A stretch of 64,000 nt of DNA. It comes from JBBQHX01 sp035306065. GTDB taxonomy: Bacteria; Gemmatimonadota; Gemmatimonadetes; Gemmatimonadales; Gemmatimonadaceae. A program made the translations under genes and the position numbers. Positions within the stretch are counted from its first letter, which is position 1. Each line of letters begins with the position of its first letter. This document shows positions 9,301 to 17,259 of this stretch, in pieces. The notes beneath the pieces were generated by a model. The model worked only from the letters and a program-made list of their open reading frames with translations, did no database searches and was not told the origin of the DNA. Where the stretch lies: positions 31,962-95,961 of the forward strand of contig DATGOL010000207.1 in NCBI GenBank assembly GCA_035306065.1. The letters run 5' to 3'.

Positions 9301-9590
9301 TTCAACGCAGTCTGGCCACCCATTGTCGGAAGGATTGCGTCCGGACGCTCCTTCTCGATGATGAGTTCCAGGTACTCCGGCGTCACCGGCTCGATGTACG
9401 TACGATCGGCAAACTCCGGATCCGTCATGATGGTGGCCGGATTGGAGTTCACGAGAATCACCTCGTAACCCTCCTCCCGAAGCGCCTTTGCTGCCTGCGT
9501 TCCGGAGTAATCGAACTCCGCTGCCTGCCCGATTACGATCGGCCCGGAGCCGATGAGCAGGATGCGGTTTATGTCAGTGCGTCGCGGCAT
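6348..9590 (-). CDS. carB: Carbamoyl-phosphate synthase large subunit
   Basis: Makes carbamoyl phosphate for arginine and pyrimidine synthesis from ammonia delivered by the small subunit CarA, which is not in the window. Full length, 1080 aa, with two homologous halves. The first starts RILLIGSGPIVIGQAAEFDYSG, with FTLGGAGGG and the ENIDPMGVHTGDSITVAPA signature. The second has GSGPNRIGQGVEFDYC, SYVLGGRAMEIVYD and EDAGIHSGDSACVLPPY. A C-terminal allosteric MGS-like domain runs from about residue 935 (EMGFGIMATSGTANYL). The 5' end overlaps the epimerase gene by 17 nt, and wbpD follows 29 nt after the stop, so it appears embedded in a sugar-nucleotide operon rather than next to carA or pyr genes. 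Confidence 0.98.
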   Translation of the reverse strand: MPRRTDINRILLIGSGPIVIGQAAEFDYSGTQAAKALREEGYEVILVNSNPATIMTDPEFADRTYIEPVTPEYLELIIEKERPDAILPTMGGQTALNTALALAENGVLEKYGVELIGAKERAIKVAEDRALFSEAMERIGLQVPKGRVAASWQEALDVAEETGFPAIIRPSFTLGGAGGGVAYNRDEFEAIVRRGLSESPVGEVLIEQSVLGWKEFELEVMRDHADNVVIVCSIENIDPMGVHTGDSITVAPAMTLTDREYQVMRDAAVKVIREIGVEAGGCNIQFAVSPENGDLLVIEMNPRVSRSSALASKATGFPIARIGAKLAVGYTLDEIPNDITRTTPASFEPVLDYVVVKCPRFAFEKFTASDPRLTTQMKSVGESMAIGRTFKEAFQKGLRALENGRTGWTAANKLDDDRLPDATPETLRAALRQPTPERIFQVKRAFLAGFDVEEIHELTRIDRWFLWQLEELIEAEREYAALAETDEKSLRAMKRMGFSDRQLGVLRAESEQAVRERRWALGVRPAYKMVDTCAGEFPSSTPYLYSCYDEESESPRTGRESVIILGSGPNRIGQGVEFDYCCVRAALALRERGFETIMVNSNPETVSTDFDTSDKLYFEPLTFEDVLEIVDREKPLGVIVQLGGQTPLKLTRQLEAAGVPILGTSPDAIDIAEDRKRFDAIARQLGIRQPENGTATSVDESVEIANRIGYPILVRPSYVLGGRAMEIVYDEAQLREYFERAALVSEDRPVLIDSFLEDAYEADVDAISDGTDVVIGGVMQHIEDAGIHSGDSACVLPPYLIDAADVEMMREHTVALAKALGVVGLINVQFAVKGGVVYVLEVNPRGSRTIPFVSKAIGVPLASYAARVMTGELLKDIGFTSEIVPSFVSVKEAVFPFKKFREFDPILGPEMRSTGEVMGIATTFGTAFAKAQVAAENSLPLEGNIFVTVNDGDKAAAVPIVRRFHEMGFGIMATSGTANYLRGLGIPAERVLKVHEGRPHGMDMIVNGDIQLLINTPLGKHAQRDDYTLRQAAIANRVPYTTTLSAASAAGDAILSLRSREPAVKSLQEWHATLSPVGAA

Positions 9591-10746
9591 GGATGAGATC
9601 GTCTATCAGGTCATCGAGCGTGCGCGTCGGCGCCCACCCGGTTGCTTCAACAAGCCTGGCAGGAGACCCCACCAGCACCGGCACATCAGAGGCACGAACA
9701 AGTGCGGGATCGGGTTCGAGCACCGCGTCTGCACCAACCCTGCTCAATATGAGTTGTGCGAGTTCACCAACGCTCGATCCCTGCCCTGAGCATACGTTGT
9801 ATGACACGCCGGGCACACCGTGCTCGGCGAGTAGAATATAGGCTCCCACGACGTCCGCCACATGCGATATGTCCCGCACGGGCGTGGTATTTCCGATTGG
9901 CAGCGACCGGCCGCCGGATTCCCGAAGTTCCAGTGCTCTCCGAACGAGTGCGGGAAGCAGAAAGCGGTCGCTCTGCCCCGCCCCGCTGTGGTTGAACGGA
10001 CGCGTGGCAATCACGCGCACGCCGTCCTTTCGCCAGCGTTGCAGTGCGGCTATCTCCTGCGCCGCCTTCGTGGCCCCGTATACGCCGAGCGGGCTCTGTT
10101 CGGCGGTCTCCATGAGCGGCATTTCATCGGCGTCGTGACGTCCATACTGCTCGGCGCTGCCCACGATCACAACCGAAGGGTCCATCGTGCCTGATGCCCG
10201 TCGCGCCGCGATCACCGAGAGCAGCCTGGCCGTGGCTGTGACGTTGACATCGAAGGCTTCGCCGGGATCGGCGTCTGCGCCCGGAACGAAGGACACGCCG
10301 GCAAGGTGGAAAACGGCGTCCGGCGTGGACTCGTCCACGGCGCGCGCCAGCAGCCGAGCGTCGCGAACGTCACCGTGCAACCAGTGGATTTCCTGAACTG
10401 GCAGGTTCGCAACTGCGTGGGTGCCTGGAAGCTGCTGCCCCGAGCCTGCAGCTGATCCACCATTCGGATGACGAGTGTCATCTGCAACGGGATCCAGCGA
10501 CAGCGCGGTAACGTTCCATCCCTGGCTCAGCAGCTCGCGGCAGAGCCAGCGCCCCACGAAGCCCGCAGCACCCGTAACCAGCGCGGATCGGCCGGCACCT
10601 GGCGATGGCGAGGCAGCGCCGGAGTTCAGCGAAGGAGATGGGGCCCGCTCACCGGTGGAGCGCGGCGAGCCCCAAGCCGATGACGATCCGCTGCCACCCT
10701 TCACGCGGCCACCGGTTGCTTCAGATCCGCCGTCAGCGTCCGTCAC
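9574..10746 (-). CDS. rmd: NAD-dependent epimerase/dehydratase, likely GDP-4-keto-6-deoxy-D-mannose reductase
   Basis: Extended SDR enzyme. After a 54-residue low-complexity N-terminal stretch rich in Gly, Ser and Pro come the nucleotide motif ALVTGAAGFVG, the active-site Ser in VGSAEQYG, the YGATKAAQE Tyr/Lys pair, and RPFNHSGAGQ. The last resembles the RPFNH motif of RMD enzymes, which make GDP-D-rhamnose. It starts with GTG at 10746, overlaps gmd by 14 nt and carB by 17 nt. Gmd supplies the 4-keto substrate, which supports RMD; GDP-fucose synthase or another epimerase cannot be excluded. The N-terminal extension is unusual, and the true start could be further in, although no better-placed start with a ribosome site is obvious. 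Confidence 0.75.
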   Translation of the reverse strand: MTDADGGSEATGGRVKGGSGSSSAWGSPRSTGERAPSPSLNSGAASPSPGAGRSALVTGAAGFVGRWLCRELLSQGWNVTALSLDPVADDTRHPNGGSAAGSGQQLPGTHAVANLPVQEIHWLHGDVRDARLLARAVDESTPDAVFHLAGVSFVPGADADPGEAFDVNVTATARLLSVIAARRASGTMDPSVVIVGSAEQYGRHDADEMPLMETAEQSPLGVYGATKAAQEIAALQRWRKDGVRVIATRPFNHSGAGQSDRFLLPALVRRALELRESGGRSLPIGNTTPVRDISHVADVVGAYILLAEHGVPGVSYNVCSGQGSSVGELAQLILSRVGADAVLEPDPALVRASDVPVLVGSPARLVEATGWAPTRTLDDLIDDLIHAATH

Positions 10747-11704
10747 GCAACCTGTCTATGTCCGCCTCCACCATCATGCGAACCAGTTCCGGGAACTCCA
10801 CGGTAGGCTTCCATCCGAGTTCGTTCTCGGCGCGTGCCGGGTTGGCGACCAGCAGGTCCACCTCGGCTGGCCTGAAGAAGCGCTCGTCCTGCTTCACGTA
10901 CTCCCGCCAGTCGAGGTCGACAACGGCGAATGCGCGCTCAACGAGATCGGCAACCGACCAGGTGCGACCTGTGCCAATGACGTAATCGTCAGGCTCGTCA
11001 CGTTGCAGCATGCGCCACATTGCATCCACGTAGTCGCCGGCGAAACCCCAGTCGCGACGCGAATCCAGGTTGCCCAGCCGGAGTTCCCGCGACATGCCCA
11101 GGTGGATGCGTGCAACGGCATCCGTCACCTTGCGCGTAACGAACTCCAGCCCGCGCCGTGGCGATTCGTGGTTGAAGAGAATGCCGCTCACCGCATACAG
11201 CCCGTAGCTTTCGCGGTAGTTCACCGTGATCCAGTGTCCGTACACCTTGGCCACGCCGTACGGGCTTCTGGGATAGAAGGGTGTGGTTTCACTCTGCGGG
11301 GTTTCCACAACCTTCCCGAACATCTCGCTGGAGGAGGCCTGGTAGAATCGCGCGTCGGGCGCTGCCTTGCGCACGGCCTCCAGCATGCGTGTAACGCCGA
11401 GTGCGGTGAACTCACCGGTGAGAACGGGCTGGGTCCAGCTGGTTTGTACGAAGCTCTGTGCAGCGAGGTTGTACACCTCGTGAGGCTGGGCCTCCTTGAG
11501 CGCATCCACGAGCGACGTCTGGTCCAGGAGGTCGGCGGAAACGATCTCCAGGTTGTCGAGAAGGTGGCCTATGCGCTCGAAGGCGTGAGTGGAGCTTCGC
11601 CTCACGACGCCGACCACGCGGTAACCCTTCTCGAGAAGGAGTTCTGCCAGGTAGGAGCCGTCCTGACCGGTGATCCCGGTGATGAGCGCGGTGCGCTGTG
11701 TCAC
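10733..11704 (-). CDS. gmd: GDP-mannose 4,6-dehydratase
   Basis: Converts GDP-D-mannose to GDP-4-keto-6-deoxymannose, the precursor of GDP-rhamnose, GDP-fucose and related sugars. Diagnostic segments are ITGITGQDGSYLAELLLEKG, VRRSSTHAFERI, NLAAQSFVQTSWTQP, QASSSEMFGKV, YPRSPYGVAKVYGHWI (catalytic Tyr/Lys) and LFNHESPRRGLEFVTRKV. The late segment GNLDSRRDWGFAGDYV is also typical. Length 323 aa is normal. The start is GTG at 11704 with no strong ribosome site. It overlaps the next gene by 14 nt, which suggests translational coupling. A strong hairpin separates it from the ribosomal operon, so it probably begins the sugar operon that runs down to base 1. Confidence 0.96.
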   Translation of the reverse strand: MTQRTALITGITGQDGSYLAELLLEKGYRVVGVVRRSSTHAFERIGHLLDNLEIVSADLLDQTSLVDALKEAQPHEVYNLAAQSFVQTSWTQPVLTGEFTALGVTRMLEAVRKAAPDARFYQASSSEMFGKVVETPQSETTPFYPRSPYGVAKVYGHWITVNYRESYGLYAVSGILFNHESPRRGLEFVTRKVTDAVARIHLGMSRELRLGNLDSRRDWGFAGDYVDAMWRMLQRDEPDDYVIGTGRTWSVADLVERAFAVVDLDWREYVKQDERFFRPAEVDLLVANPARAENELGWKPTVEFPELVRMMVEADIDRLRDGR

Positions 11705-11736
11705 GAGCTGGGTTTCCGTGGTTACTGGTGCAAAAC

Positions 11737-11778
11737 GGGGGACACGAGGGCGGGCTGGAATCCCGTCACGTGTCCCCC
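11737..11778 (-). terminator. Rho-independent terminator after rpmB
   Basis: A perfect 10-bp inverted repeat (GGGGGACACG / CGTGTCCCCC) encloses a 22-nt loop. On the minus strand it is followed by GTTTTG, a short T-rich run. It lies 31 nt after the rpmB stop and 32 nt before the gmd start, so it probably ends the ribosomal alpha operon. Confidence 0.8.
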
Positions 11779-11809
11779 ATCGAGACGCCCTGTTCCGCGT
11801 GAGCGGTGG

Positions 11810-12031
11810 TCAGACGACAGAGGCCTCACCGCGCGGTGCGCGAACTACCTTGCCGCTTGTAAGGCAGCGCGTGCAGACCTTCACCTTGATCACCTTGCCG
11901 CCTTCAGCGATGCGGGCAACCTGCAGGTTCGGGCGCCATACACGGCGGGTCTTGTTATTGGCATGCGAAACGTTGTTGCCGAAGGCAACTCCCTTGTCGC
12001 ACACGTAGCAGCGATTGCGAGCAATGGCCAT
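11810..12031 (-). CDS. rpmB: 50S ribosomal protein L28
   Basis: Large-subunit ribosomal protein of 73 aa. It carries the Cys-containing (zinc-binding, C+) form of L28: CYVCDKG near the N-terminus and CTRCL near the C-terminus give two CxxC pairs. The middle NVSHANNKTRRVWRPNL is characteristic. It starts 3 nt after rplQ and is the last gene of the alpha operon before the terminator. L28 is more often encoded elsewhere (with rpmG in E. coli), so its place here is a lineage trait. Confidence 0.97.
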   Translation of the reverse strand: MAIARNRCYVCDKGVAFGNNVSHANNKTRRVWRPNLQVARIAEGGKVIKVKVCTRCLTSGKVVRAPRGEASVV

Positions 12032-12034
12032 GAT

Positions 12035-12391
12035 TCAGCCCTCCACGAGCTCAATGCGCGCCATCTCGGCACCGTCACCCTTGCGGTGGCCGGTCTTGAG
12101 AATGCGCGTGTAGCCGCCGGGACGGGTCGTGTAGCGGGGACCGACGTCCTGGAACAGCTTGTCTGCCACGGCGCGCTTCTGCACGTGGCGGTTGGCAAGG
12201 CGACGGTCGTGCAGCGTGCCCGACTTTGCCTTGGTGATCAGCTTCTCAACGAACGGCCGAAGCTCCTTTGCCTTTGCCTCGGTCGTCTCGATGGATTCAT
12301 GCTCTATGAGCGAGCTCGCGAGCCCGCGCATCAGGGCGAGCTTCTGCTCGCTCGTGCGCCGCAGCTGTCGCCCGGCTTTACGATGACGCAT
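12035..12391 (-). CDS. rplQ: 50S ribosomal protein L17
   Basis: L17 of the large subunit, 118 aa, with the conserved MRHRKAGRQLRRTSEQKLAL N-terminus, followed by IETTEAKAKELRPFVEKLIT and a GGYTRILK motif near the C-terminus. AGGAG directly precedes the ATG. As in most bacteria it follows rpoA (3 nt gap) at the end of the alpha operon. Confidence 0.98.
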   Translation of the reverse strand: MRHRKAGRQLRRTSEQKLALMRGLASSLIEHESIETTEAKAKELRPFVEKLITKAKSGTLHDRRLANRHVQKRAVADKLFQDVGPRYTTRPGGYTRILKTGHRKGDGAEMARIELVEG

Positions 12392-12394
12392 CTC

Positions 12395-13465
12395 CTAATC
12401 CTCTTCGTCGTCTGGGGCGTTATCGGCGATCGGGCTCGGTGGTGATCCCCAATCGAGGATCCGAACGCCATCACCGTTATCCTCGTACCGCATTCCGAAG
12501 TTCAGTCCCTCACGCTCGAGAAGTGCAGCAATCTCGTGGAGCGACTTCTTGCCGAAGTTCTTCACCTGCAGGATCTGGCTCTCGGTCTGCCGAACGAGAT
12601 CACCGAGGGTGCGGATGTTCGAGTTCTTCAGCGAATTCACCGAGCGAACCGAGAGTTCCAGGTCGTCGATGGGTGTGCGCAGTACCTCTGCCAGGCGAAT
12701 GGCGTCTGCACTTGCCTGGTCGTTGCCCGTTACGGCGGGCGCGGAGGCGTGCGAGCCGAAGCTGGCAAAGTACTGGAAGTGCGTCTGGGCGAGAGCAGCG
12801 GCGTAGCTCACTGCCTCTTCCGGAGAAACCGTTCCGTTGGTTTCCACGGTAAGCTGGAGACGATCGTAGTCGGTACGCTGGCCAACTCGCGTTTCAGCAA
12901 CGGAGAAGTTGGCGCGGCGAACCGGGTTGTAGATGGCGTCGATGCGCACCAGGTCAACCGGTGTGCCGCGCTCCATCACGTGCTGGTCGGCCTCGACGTA
13001 TCCGCGGCCCTTGTTCACGTGCAGCTCGAGGTTGATGTCGCGCTCGTCCTGAACCGTGAAGAGGAGGTGCGATTCGTCTACCAGCCGAACGCCGGCGGGG
13101 AGAACGAGGTCGCCGGCGGTAACGGGTCCCGAGCCGCTGCGGCTCAGGCGGATGACGGCCTCTTCGACATCGTCGTCCAGAGCGAGCTTGAGCGTCTTCA
13201 GGTTGCCGATGATCTGGTGAACATCTTCCACGACGCCGGGAACCGTCTGGTGCTCGTGGAGCACGCTGTCCAGGCGGAACGCCCACACGGCCGATCCTCG
13301 GAGCGAGGACAGGAGCATGCGGCGCATTGCGTTGCCGAGGGTATGTCCGAAGCCGCGCTCGAGCGGCTGGATGCGGAACTCCGCGATTCCGGCAGCGTCA
13401 TCACGCTTAACGACTTCAACGAGTGACGGGCGAACGAGCCCGCGCAGATCGATCGTCTGTGCCAT
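12395..13465 (-). CDS. rpoA: DNA-directed RNA polymerase subunit alpha
   Basis: Alpha subunit, which dimerises to nucleate polymerase assembly and whose C-terminal domain contacts UP elements and activators. Length is 356 aa from the ATG at 13465, somewhat longer than the usual ~330. The N-terminal domain has PLERGFGHTLGNAMRRMLLS, EDVHQIIGNLK and NPVRRANFSVAETRVGQRTD. The C-terminal domain (about 270-345) has LELSVRSVNSLKNSNIRTLG and ILQVKNFGKKSLHEI, the helix-hairpin-helix region. An acidic tail ends in DDEED. The upstream gap of about 198 nt to rpsD is large for an alpha operon. Confidence 0.98.
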   Translation of the reverse strand: MAQTIDLRGLVRPSLVEVVKRDDAAGIAEFRIQPLERGFGHTLGNAMRRMLLSSLRGSAVWAFRLDSVLHEHQTVPGVVEDVHQIIGNLKTLKLALDDDVEEAVIRLSRSGSGPVTAGDLVLPAGVRLVDESHLLFTVQDERDINLELHVNKGRGYVEADQHVMERGTPVDLVRIDAIYNPVRRANFSVAETRVGQRTDYDRLQLTVETNGTVSPEEAVSYAAALAQTHFQYFASFGSHASAPAVTGNDQASADAIRLAEVLRTPIDDLELSVRSVNSLKNSNIRTLGDLVRQTESQILQVKNFGKKSLHEIAALLEREGLNFGMRYEDNGDGVRILDWGSPPSPIADNAPDDEED

Positions 13466-13663
13466 TGAAAACCTTGTGGATCCTTGAGTTGGTCTGACCG
13501 GGCGACTGTCGCCGGCCACGCTCTGCCCCGCCCCTGACGCGCGGCAGACCCGTATGGGAGTCAGGGTCCCGACCGAGTCACCTTGAAGAAGGGGACCGGA
13601 GTAGCGGCGCGGTTTGAAAACCGGCCGATTCCCCGATCCCGGACTTGCTTCAGTGTGGCTCCT
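13466..13663. other. 198-nt rpsD-rpoA spacer
   Basis: An unusually long gap inside an otherwise 3-7 nt spaced ribosomal operon. It is GC-rich, has no credible reading frame and no clean -35/-10 pair that I can defend. It could hold an internal promoter for rpoA or a long leader, but I see no decisive motif. Confidence 0.4.
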
Positions 13664-14296
13664 TTACTTCGAGTACAGCTCGACGACCAGCTGCTCCTGC
13701 GCGGCGATCGGGATGTTCGGGCGCGACGGGCGCTCGAGCATGCGACCACTGAACGACTCGCGATCGACTGCGAGCCAGGAGAGCGAGGCGCCGCGTGCGG
13801 CCTGCTCCATTGCTGCTGCAACGAGAGTGAGCTCGCGCGATGCCTGGCGGAGGCGAACCTCCTGTCCCGGCTTCACGATGTAGCTGGGAATGTCCACCAC
13901 GCGGCCGTTGACTTCCACGTGGCAGTGCCTCACGAGCTGCCTCGCAGCCTTGCGGCTGGGTGCAAAGCCCATGCGGTAAATCATGTTGTCGAGACGCGAC
14001 TCGAGTGCTGCAAGCAGGTTATGGCCGTGAATGCCGGGCATTGCCGCCACACGATCGAACGTGTTGCGGAACTGCTTCTCGCTGAGGCCATAGATGCGCT
14101 TGATCTTCTGCTTCTCGCGCAGCTGCTTGGAGTACTCGGACATCTTGCGACGGCGCGCAGTGCTCTGTCCATGCTGGCCGGGAGCGTACGGACGACGCTC
14201 GACGGGGCATTTTTCGGTGAAGCACTTGGTGCCCTTGAGGAAGAGCTTCGTTCCCTCGCGGCGGCACTGGCGGCAGCTCGGACCTGTATAACGCAT
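13664..14296 (-). CDS. rpsD: 30S ribosomal protein S4
   Basis: Primary assembly protein of the small subunit and, in many bacteria, translational regulator of the alpha operon. Length is 210 aa from the ATG at 14296 (family start MRYTGPSCRQCRREG). It is the zinc-binding C+ form: CRQC, then C and C in GTKCFTEKCP. The RNA-binding S4 domain lies around residues 95-160 (LESRLDNMIYRMGFAPSRKA then GRVVDIPSYIVKPG). It starts 5 nt after rpsK. Confidence 0.98.
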   Translation of the reverse strand: MRYTGPSCRQCRREGTKLFLKGTKCFTEKCPVERRPYAPGQHGQSTARRRKMSEYSKQLREKQKIKRIYGLSEKQFRNTFDRVAAMPGIHGHNLLAALESRLDNMIYRMGFAPSRKAARQLVRHCHVEVNGRVVDIPSYIVKPGQEVRLRQASRELTLVAAAMEQAARGASLSWLAVDRESFSGRMLERPSRPNIPIAAQEQLVVELYSK

Positions 14297-14301
14297 GAGA
14301 C

Positions 14302-14682
<381 letters not shown>

Positions 14683-14689
14683 GGGTCGC

Positions 14690-15067
14690 TTACTTCGTCA
14701 CTTTCTTCTTGCCGGCGATTGCGCGGCGAGGGCCCTTCTTCGTGCGGGCATTGGTATGCGTTCGCTGACCACGAACCGGAAGACCGCGGCGGTGCCTGAT
14801 ACCGCGATACGATCCGATGTCCATAAGTCGCTTCACGTTCATCGATGTCTCGGTGCGAAGCGCACCTTCAACACGATACCCGCGCTCGATCTCCTGGCGC
14901 AGGCGATTGACATCGGCGTCGCCCAGATCGCTGATGCGCGTCTGCGGATCGACTCCGGTGGCCTCAAGAATCCGAGCCGCCGTAGCGCGCCCGATTCCAA
15001 AAATGTAGGTGAGCCCGATCTCTACCTTCTTGTTTCGCGGGAGATCGACGCCTGCAATACGTGCCAT
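14690..15067 (-). CDS. rpsM: 30S ribosomal protein S13
   Basis: Small-subunit head protein, 125 aa, that contacts tRNA and the 50S subunit. Conserved features are MARIAGVDLPRNKKVEIGLT, IFGIGRATAARIL and the C-terminal GIRHRRGLPVRGQRTHTNAR followed by a Lys-rich tail. The start is 3 nt after the rpmJ stop. Confidence 0.99.
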   Translation of the reverse strand: MARIAGVDLPRNKKVEIGLTYIFGIGRATAARILEATGVDPQTRISDLGDADVNRLRQEIERGYRVEGALRTETSMNVKRLMDIGSYRGIRHRRGLPVRGQRTHTNARTKKGPRRAIAGKKKVTK

Positions 15068-15070
15068 GTA

Positions 15071-15187
15071 TCAGCCTTGACGCTGCTTGTGCTTGGGATT
15101 GCGGCTGCAGATGATTCGGGTCACGCCGTCCCGCTTGATCACCTTGCAGTGCTCACAAATCGGCTTGACGCTGCTGCGGACTTTCAC
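15071..15187 (-). CDS. rpmJ: 50S ribosomal protein L36
   Basis: Small zinc-ribbon ribosomal protein of 38 aa. The start is a GTG at 15187: the family protein begins (M)KVRSSVKPICEHCKVIK, exactly 38 codons before the stop, and GGAG sits 8 nt upstream of the GTG. The metal ligands are CEHC, then a Cys and a His in IICSRNPKHK, the zinc-binding (C+) form. It appears to be the first gene of this alpha operon; infA and secY, often upstream, are not here. Confidence 0.96.
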   Translation of the reverse strand: MKVRSSVKPICEHCKVIKRDGVTRIICSRNPKHKQRQG

Positions 15188-15264
15188 GGGCGCGCTCCAG
15201 ATATCTCGAACAGGGAATAATTCCGGCCAAGACTTTGAGCATAACGGGCACAGGAGGCCCACGC

Positions 15265-15284
15265 AAGAGCACTTTCGCGCTCTT
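15265..15284 (-). terminator. Hairpin between pyrF and rpmJ, possible terminator
   Basis: An 8-bp stem (one G-T pair) closed by a GAAA tetraloop on the minus strand, about 107 nt after the pyrF stop. No strong T-run follows, so termination is uncertain. Confidence 0.35.
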
Positions 15285-15391
15285 TCAGACCCTCACACAC
15301 CCTTCAGCTGCAAAATCCTCTCTCCCCATATTCACGATTCCGTTCGGCCGCTCGGGGAGCCTTGCAGGGTAAACGATTCGAACTCAGCGCG

Positions 15392-16171
15392 CTACCCCGC
15401 CAGCCCTCCAAACGCAATCTCCAGCTCCGCCCGCACCACATCCATCGCAGCCACCGGATCCGGCGCCCCCCGCACAGCACGACCCAGGATGATGTAACGC
15501 GCACCCGCCACCGACGCCTCACCCGGCGTCATCACCCGGCTCTGATCGTGCGCCTCCCCGCCAGCCAGGCGGATACCGGGCACAAGCGGCGCAAGCGCGT
15601 CTCCATGTTCCGCACGTACCGCCGCTACCTCGTGCCCGCTGCACACTATCCCATGCGCTCTCGCGCTACGCGCCACTCCCGCAAGACGCAGCACTTCAGC
15701 ACCCACATCCACTCCGTCGCTGCGCCCCCAGGTACGCGCCAGCGTTGCACGGTCCAGCGACGTGAGCACAGTGACCGCGAGAATTCCGGTGCCGCTTCCG
15801 GCTCCCTCCACCGCCGCCCGCACTCCCTCCTCTCCAGCGGCGGCGTGCACCGTGAGCAGCTTCACGCCGAGCTGGGCCGCCGAAGCCGCCGCGCCTCGCA
15901 TGGTGGCAGGAATGTCGTGCAGCTTGAGGTCGAGGAACACTTCACTGCCCTCATCACGAAGCGCCTGCACCACACGCGGCCCCTCGGCAATGAACAGCTC
16001 GAGCCCAACCTTGTAGAACCGGCACCGGTCGCCGAGTGTGCGAACCAGGGCGCGTGCGTCGCTCCAGGATGGGTAGTCCAGGGCGACTATGGGGATGGTA
16101 CGCAACGCGCCGCTCGCAGAATCTCCTCCCCGGTTGCCACCGCCACGCGACGCCCCGCTCACTCGGGCCAC
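15392..16171 (-). CDS. pyrF: Orotidine 5'-phosphate decarboxylase
   Basis: Last step of UMP synthesis: decarboxylates OMP to UMP. TIM-barrel enzyme of 259 aa. The N-terminal strand PIVALDYPSW holds the substrate-contacting Asp, and the catalytic Lys-Asp-Lys network lies in VFLDLKLHDIPATM. Later motifs LTVHAAAGEEG, AVTVLTSLD, VPGIRLAGGEAHDQSRVMTP and ARYIILGRAV are typical of short bacterial PyrF. It overlaps pyrD by 13 nt, so the two are probably translationally coupled. Confidence 0.96.
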   Translation of the reverse strand: MARVSGASRGGGNRGGDSASGALRTIPIVALDYPSWSDARALVRTLGDRCRFYKVGLELFIAEGPRVVQALRDEGSEVFLDLKLHDIPATMRGAAASAAQLGVKLLTVHAAAGEEGVRAAVEGAGSGTGILAVTVLTSLDRATLARTWGRSDGVDVGAEVLRLAGVARSARAHGIVCSGHEVAAVRAEHGDALAPLVPGIRLAGGEAHDQSRVMTPGEASVAGARYIILGRAVRGAPDPVAAMDVVRAELEIAFGGLAG

Positions 16172-17259
16172 TCCAGCGCACCGGTCAGGTCAGCCAGGGT
16201 GCCCACACCATGACTCCGGCACCACGCCTCTAGCTCACGAACGAGACGCTCGGGCGCTCGCGGGTCGCGCAGTGCCGCTGTTCCCATTCCAACCACTGAC
16301 GCACCCGCCAGGATGTACTGAAGTGCGTCCGACGCCGTCGTCACACCGCCCAGGCCCATCAGCGGAACTCCGAGCTGCGCCGAATGCACTTTCCAGGTGG
16401 CCAGCACGCCGATCGGCAGCAACGCGCTTCCACTCACCCCGCCGCGCCCGAAACCGAGTGCCGGTCTGCGACGCTCGACGTCTATCACCAGCCCGGGTAT
16501 GGTATTCACGAGCGTGATCGCGTCTGCGCCTGCATCCACTGCGATAGATGCGGCAGACACGACGTCTTCCAGCGCCGGCGACAGCTTCACGAACAACGGA
16601 CGTCTGGTAGCCGCTCTGGCGAGCTCAACCACCTGCCGCAGCGCCACCGGCGACGCGCCGAATTCCATTCCGCCGGCCTTCACATTCGGGCAGCTCACGT
16701 TGAGCTCGTAGGCGTCGATGCCGGCGGAATCATCCAGCCGCGCCACGACTTCTGCGAACTCCCCCACCTCGAAGCCCACTACGTTCACGATCACCCGGGC
16801 CCGCCTTACGTTGGCTGCGAGCCACGGCAGCTCCTGCTCCCGCACCGCCACTACTCCCGGGTTAGCGAGCCCGACGGCGTTGATCATCCCGCCGTTGAAC
16901 TCCCCCACGCGCAATGGCGGCGCACCCGACCTGGGCGCAAGACTCACCGCCTTCGTCACCAGCCCGCCCAATCGCTCGAGATCCACGACCTCGGCAATCT
17001 CACGCCCGTAGGCGGCGGTGCCGCCCGCAAGAACGAGGGGATTCTGGAATGCGAGTCCGGCCGCTTGGACACTCAGAGGAGTGCGGGGGGGCGATGCATC
17101 CGCAGCGACATTCCGGCGTTCGGATGTCGTTCCGACGGGGCTGGCGGCCTCGGCCGCGGCGCCGCCAGCAACCACTGATCCGGAGGGCGTGCCGGCGACA
17201 TCAACCTGAGGATTTACTTTAGTTGCTTTAGTCAAGCTGTTGTGACTATTGGCGTTCAT
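16159..17259 (-). CDS. pyrD: Dihydroorotate dehydrogenase, class 1B-like catalytic subunit
   Basis: Oxidises dihydroorotate to orotate with FMN. The enzyme core starts near residue 60 (AGLAFQNPLVLAGGT). NVSCPNVKAGG carries the active-site Cys that marks class 1 enzymes. VKLSPALED, NTIPGL, GGVSGSALLPIGV and GLGGVTTASDALQYILAG form the FMN and phosphate sites. The ATG at 17259 gives an ATGA overlap with the amidase gene, supporting this start, but it leaves a Ser/Ala-rich N-terminal extension of nearly 60 residues that the family usually lacks. No pyrK (FAD/FeS subunit of 1B enzymes) lies in the window. pyrF follows with a 13-nt overlap. Confidence 0.93.
   Translation of the reverse strand: MNANSHNSLTKATKVNPQVDVAGTPSGSVVAGGAAAEAASPVGTTSERRNVAADASPPRTPLSVQAAGLAFQNPLVLAGGTAAYGREIAEVVDLERLGGLVTKAVSLAPRSGAPPLRVGEFNGGMINAVGLANPGVVAVREQELPWLAANVRRARVIVNVVGFEVGEFAEVVARLDDSAGIDAYELNVSCPNVKAGGMEFGASPVALRQVVELARAATRRPLFVKLSPALEDVVSAASIAVDAGADAITLVNTIPGLVIDVERRRPALGFGRGGVSGSALLPIGVLATWKVHSAQLGVPLMGLGGVTTASDALQYILAGASVVGMGTAALRDPRAPERLVRELEAWCRSHGVGTLADLTGALEWPE

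Noticed and set aside
8223..9596. Plus-strand open frame antisense to carB
   Set aside because: carB is certain over its whole length; the mirror frame has no domain and no ribosome site.
10475..12445. Long plus-strand open frame of about 656 codons
   Set aside because: It runs antisense through rmd, gmd, rpmB and rplQ, all firmly identified. It lacks any recognisable motif and is typical of GC-rich codon bias.
15340..15400. GATTCGAACTCAGCGCGCTACCC stretch resembling a tRNA T-arm/anticodon region on the minus strand
   Set aside because: No acceptor stem, D-arm or consistent cloverleaf can be folded around it.
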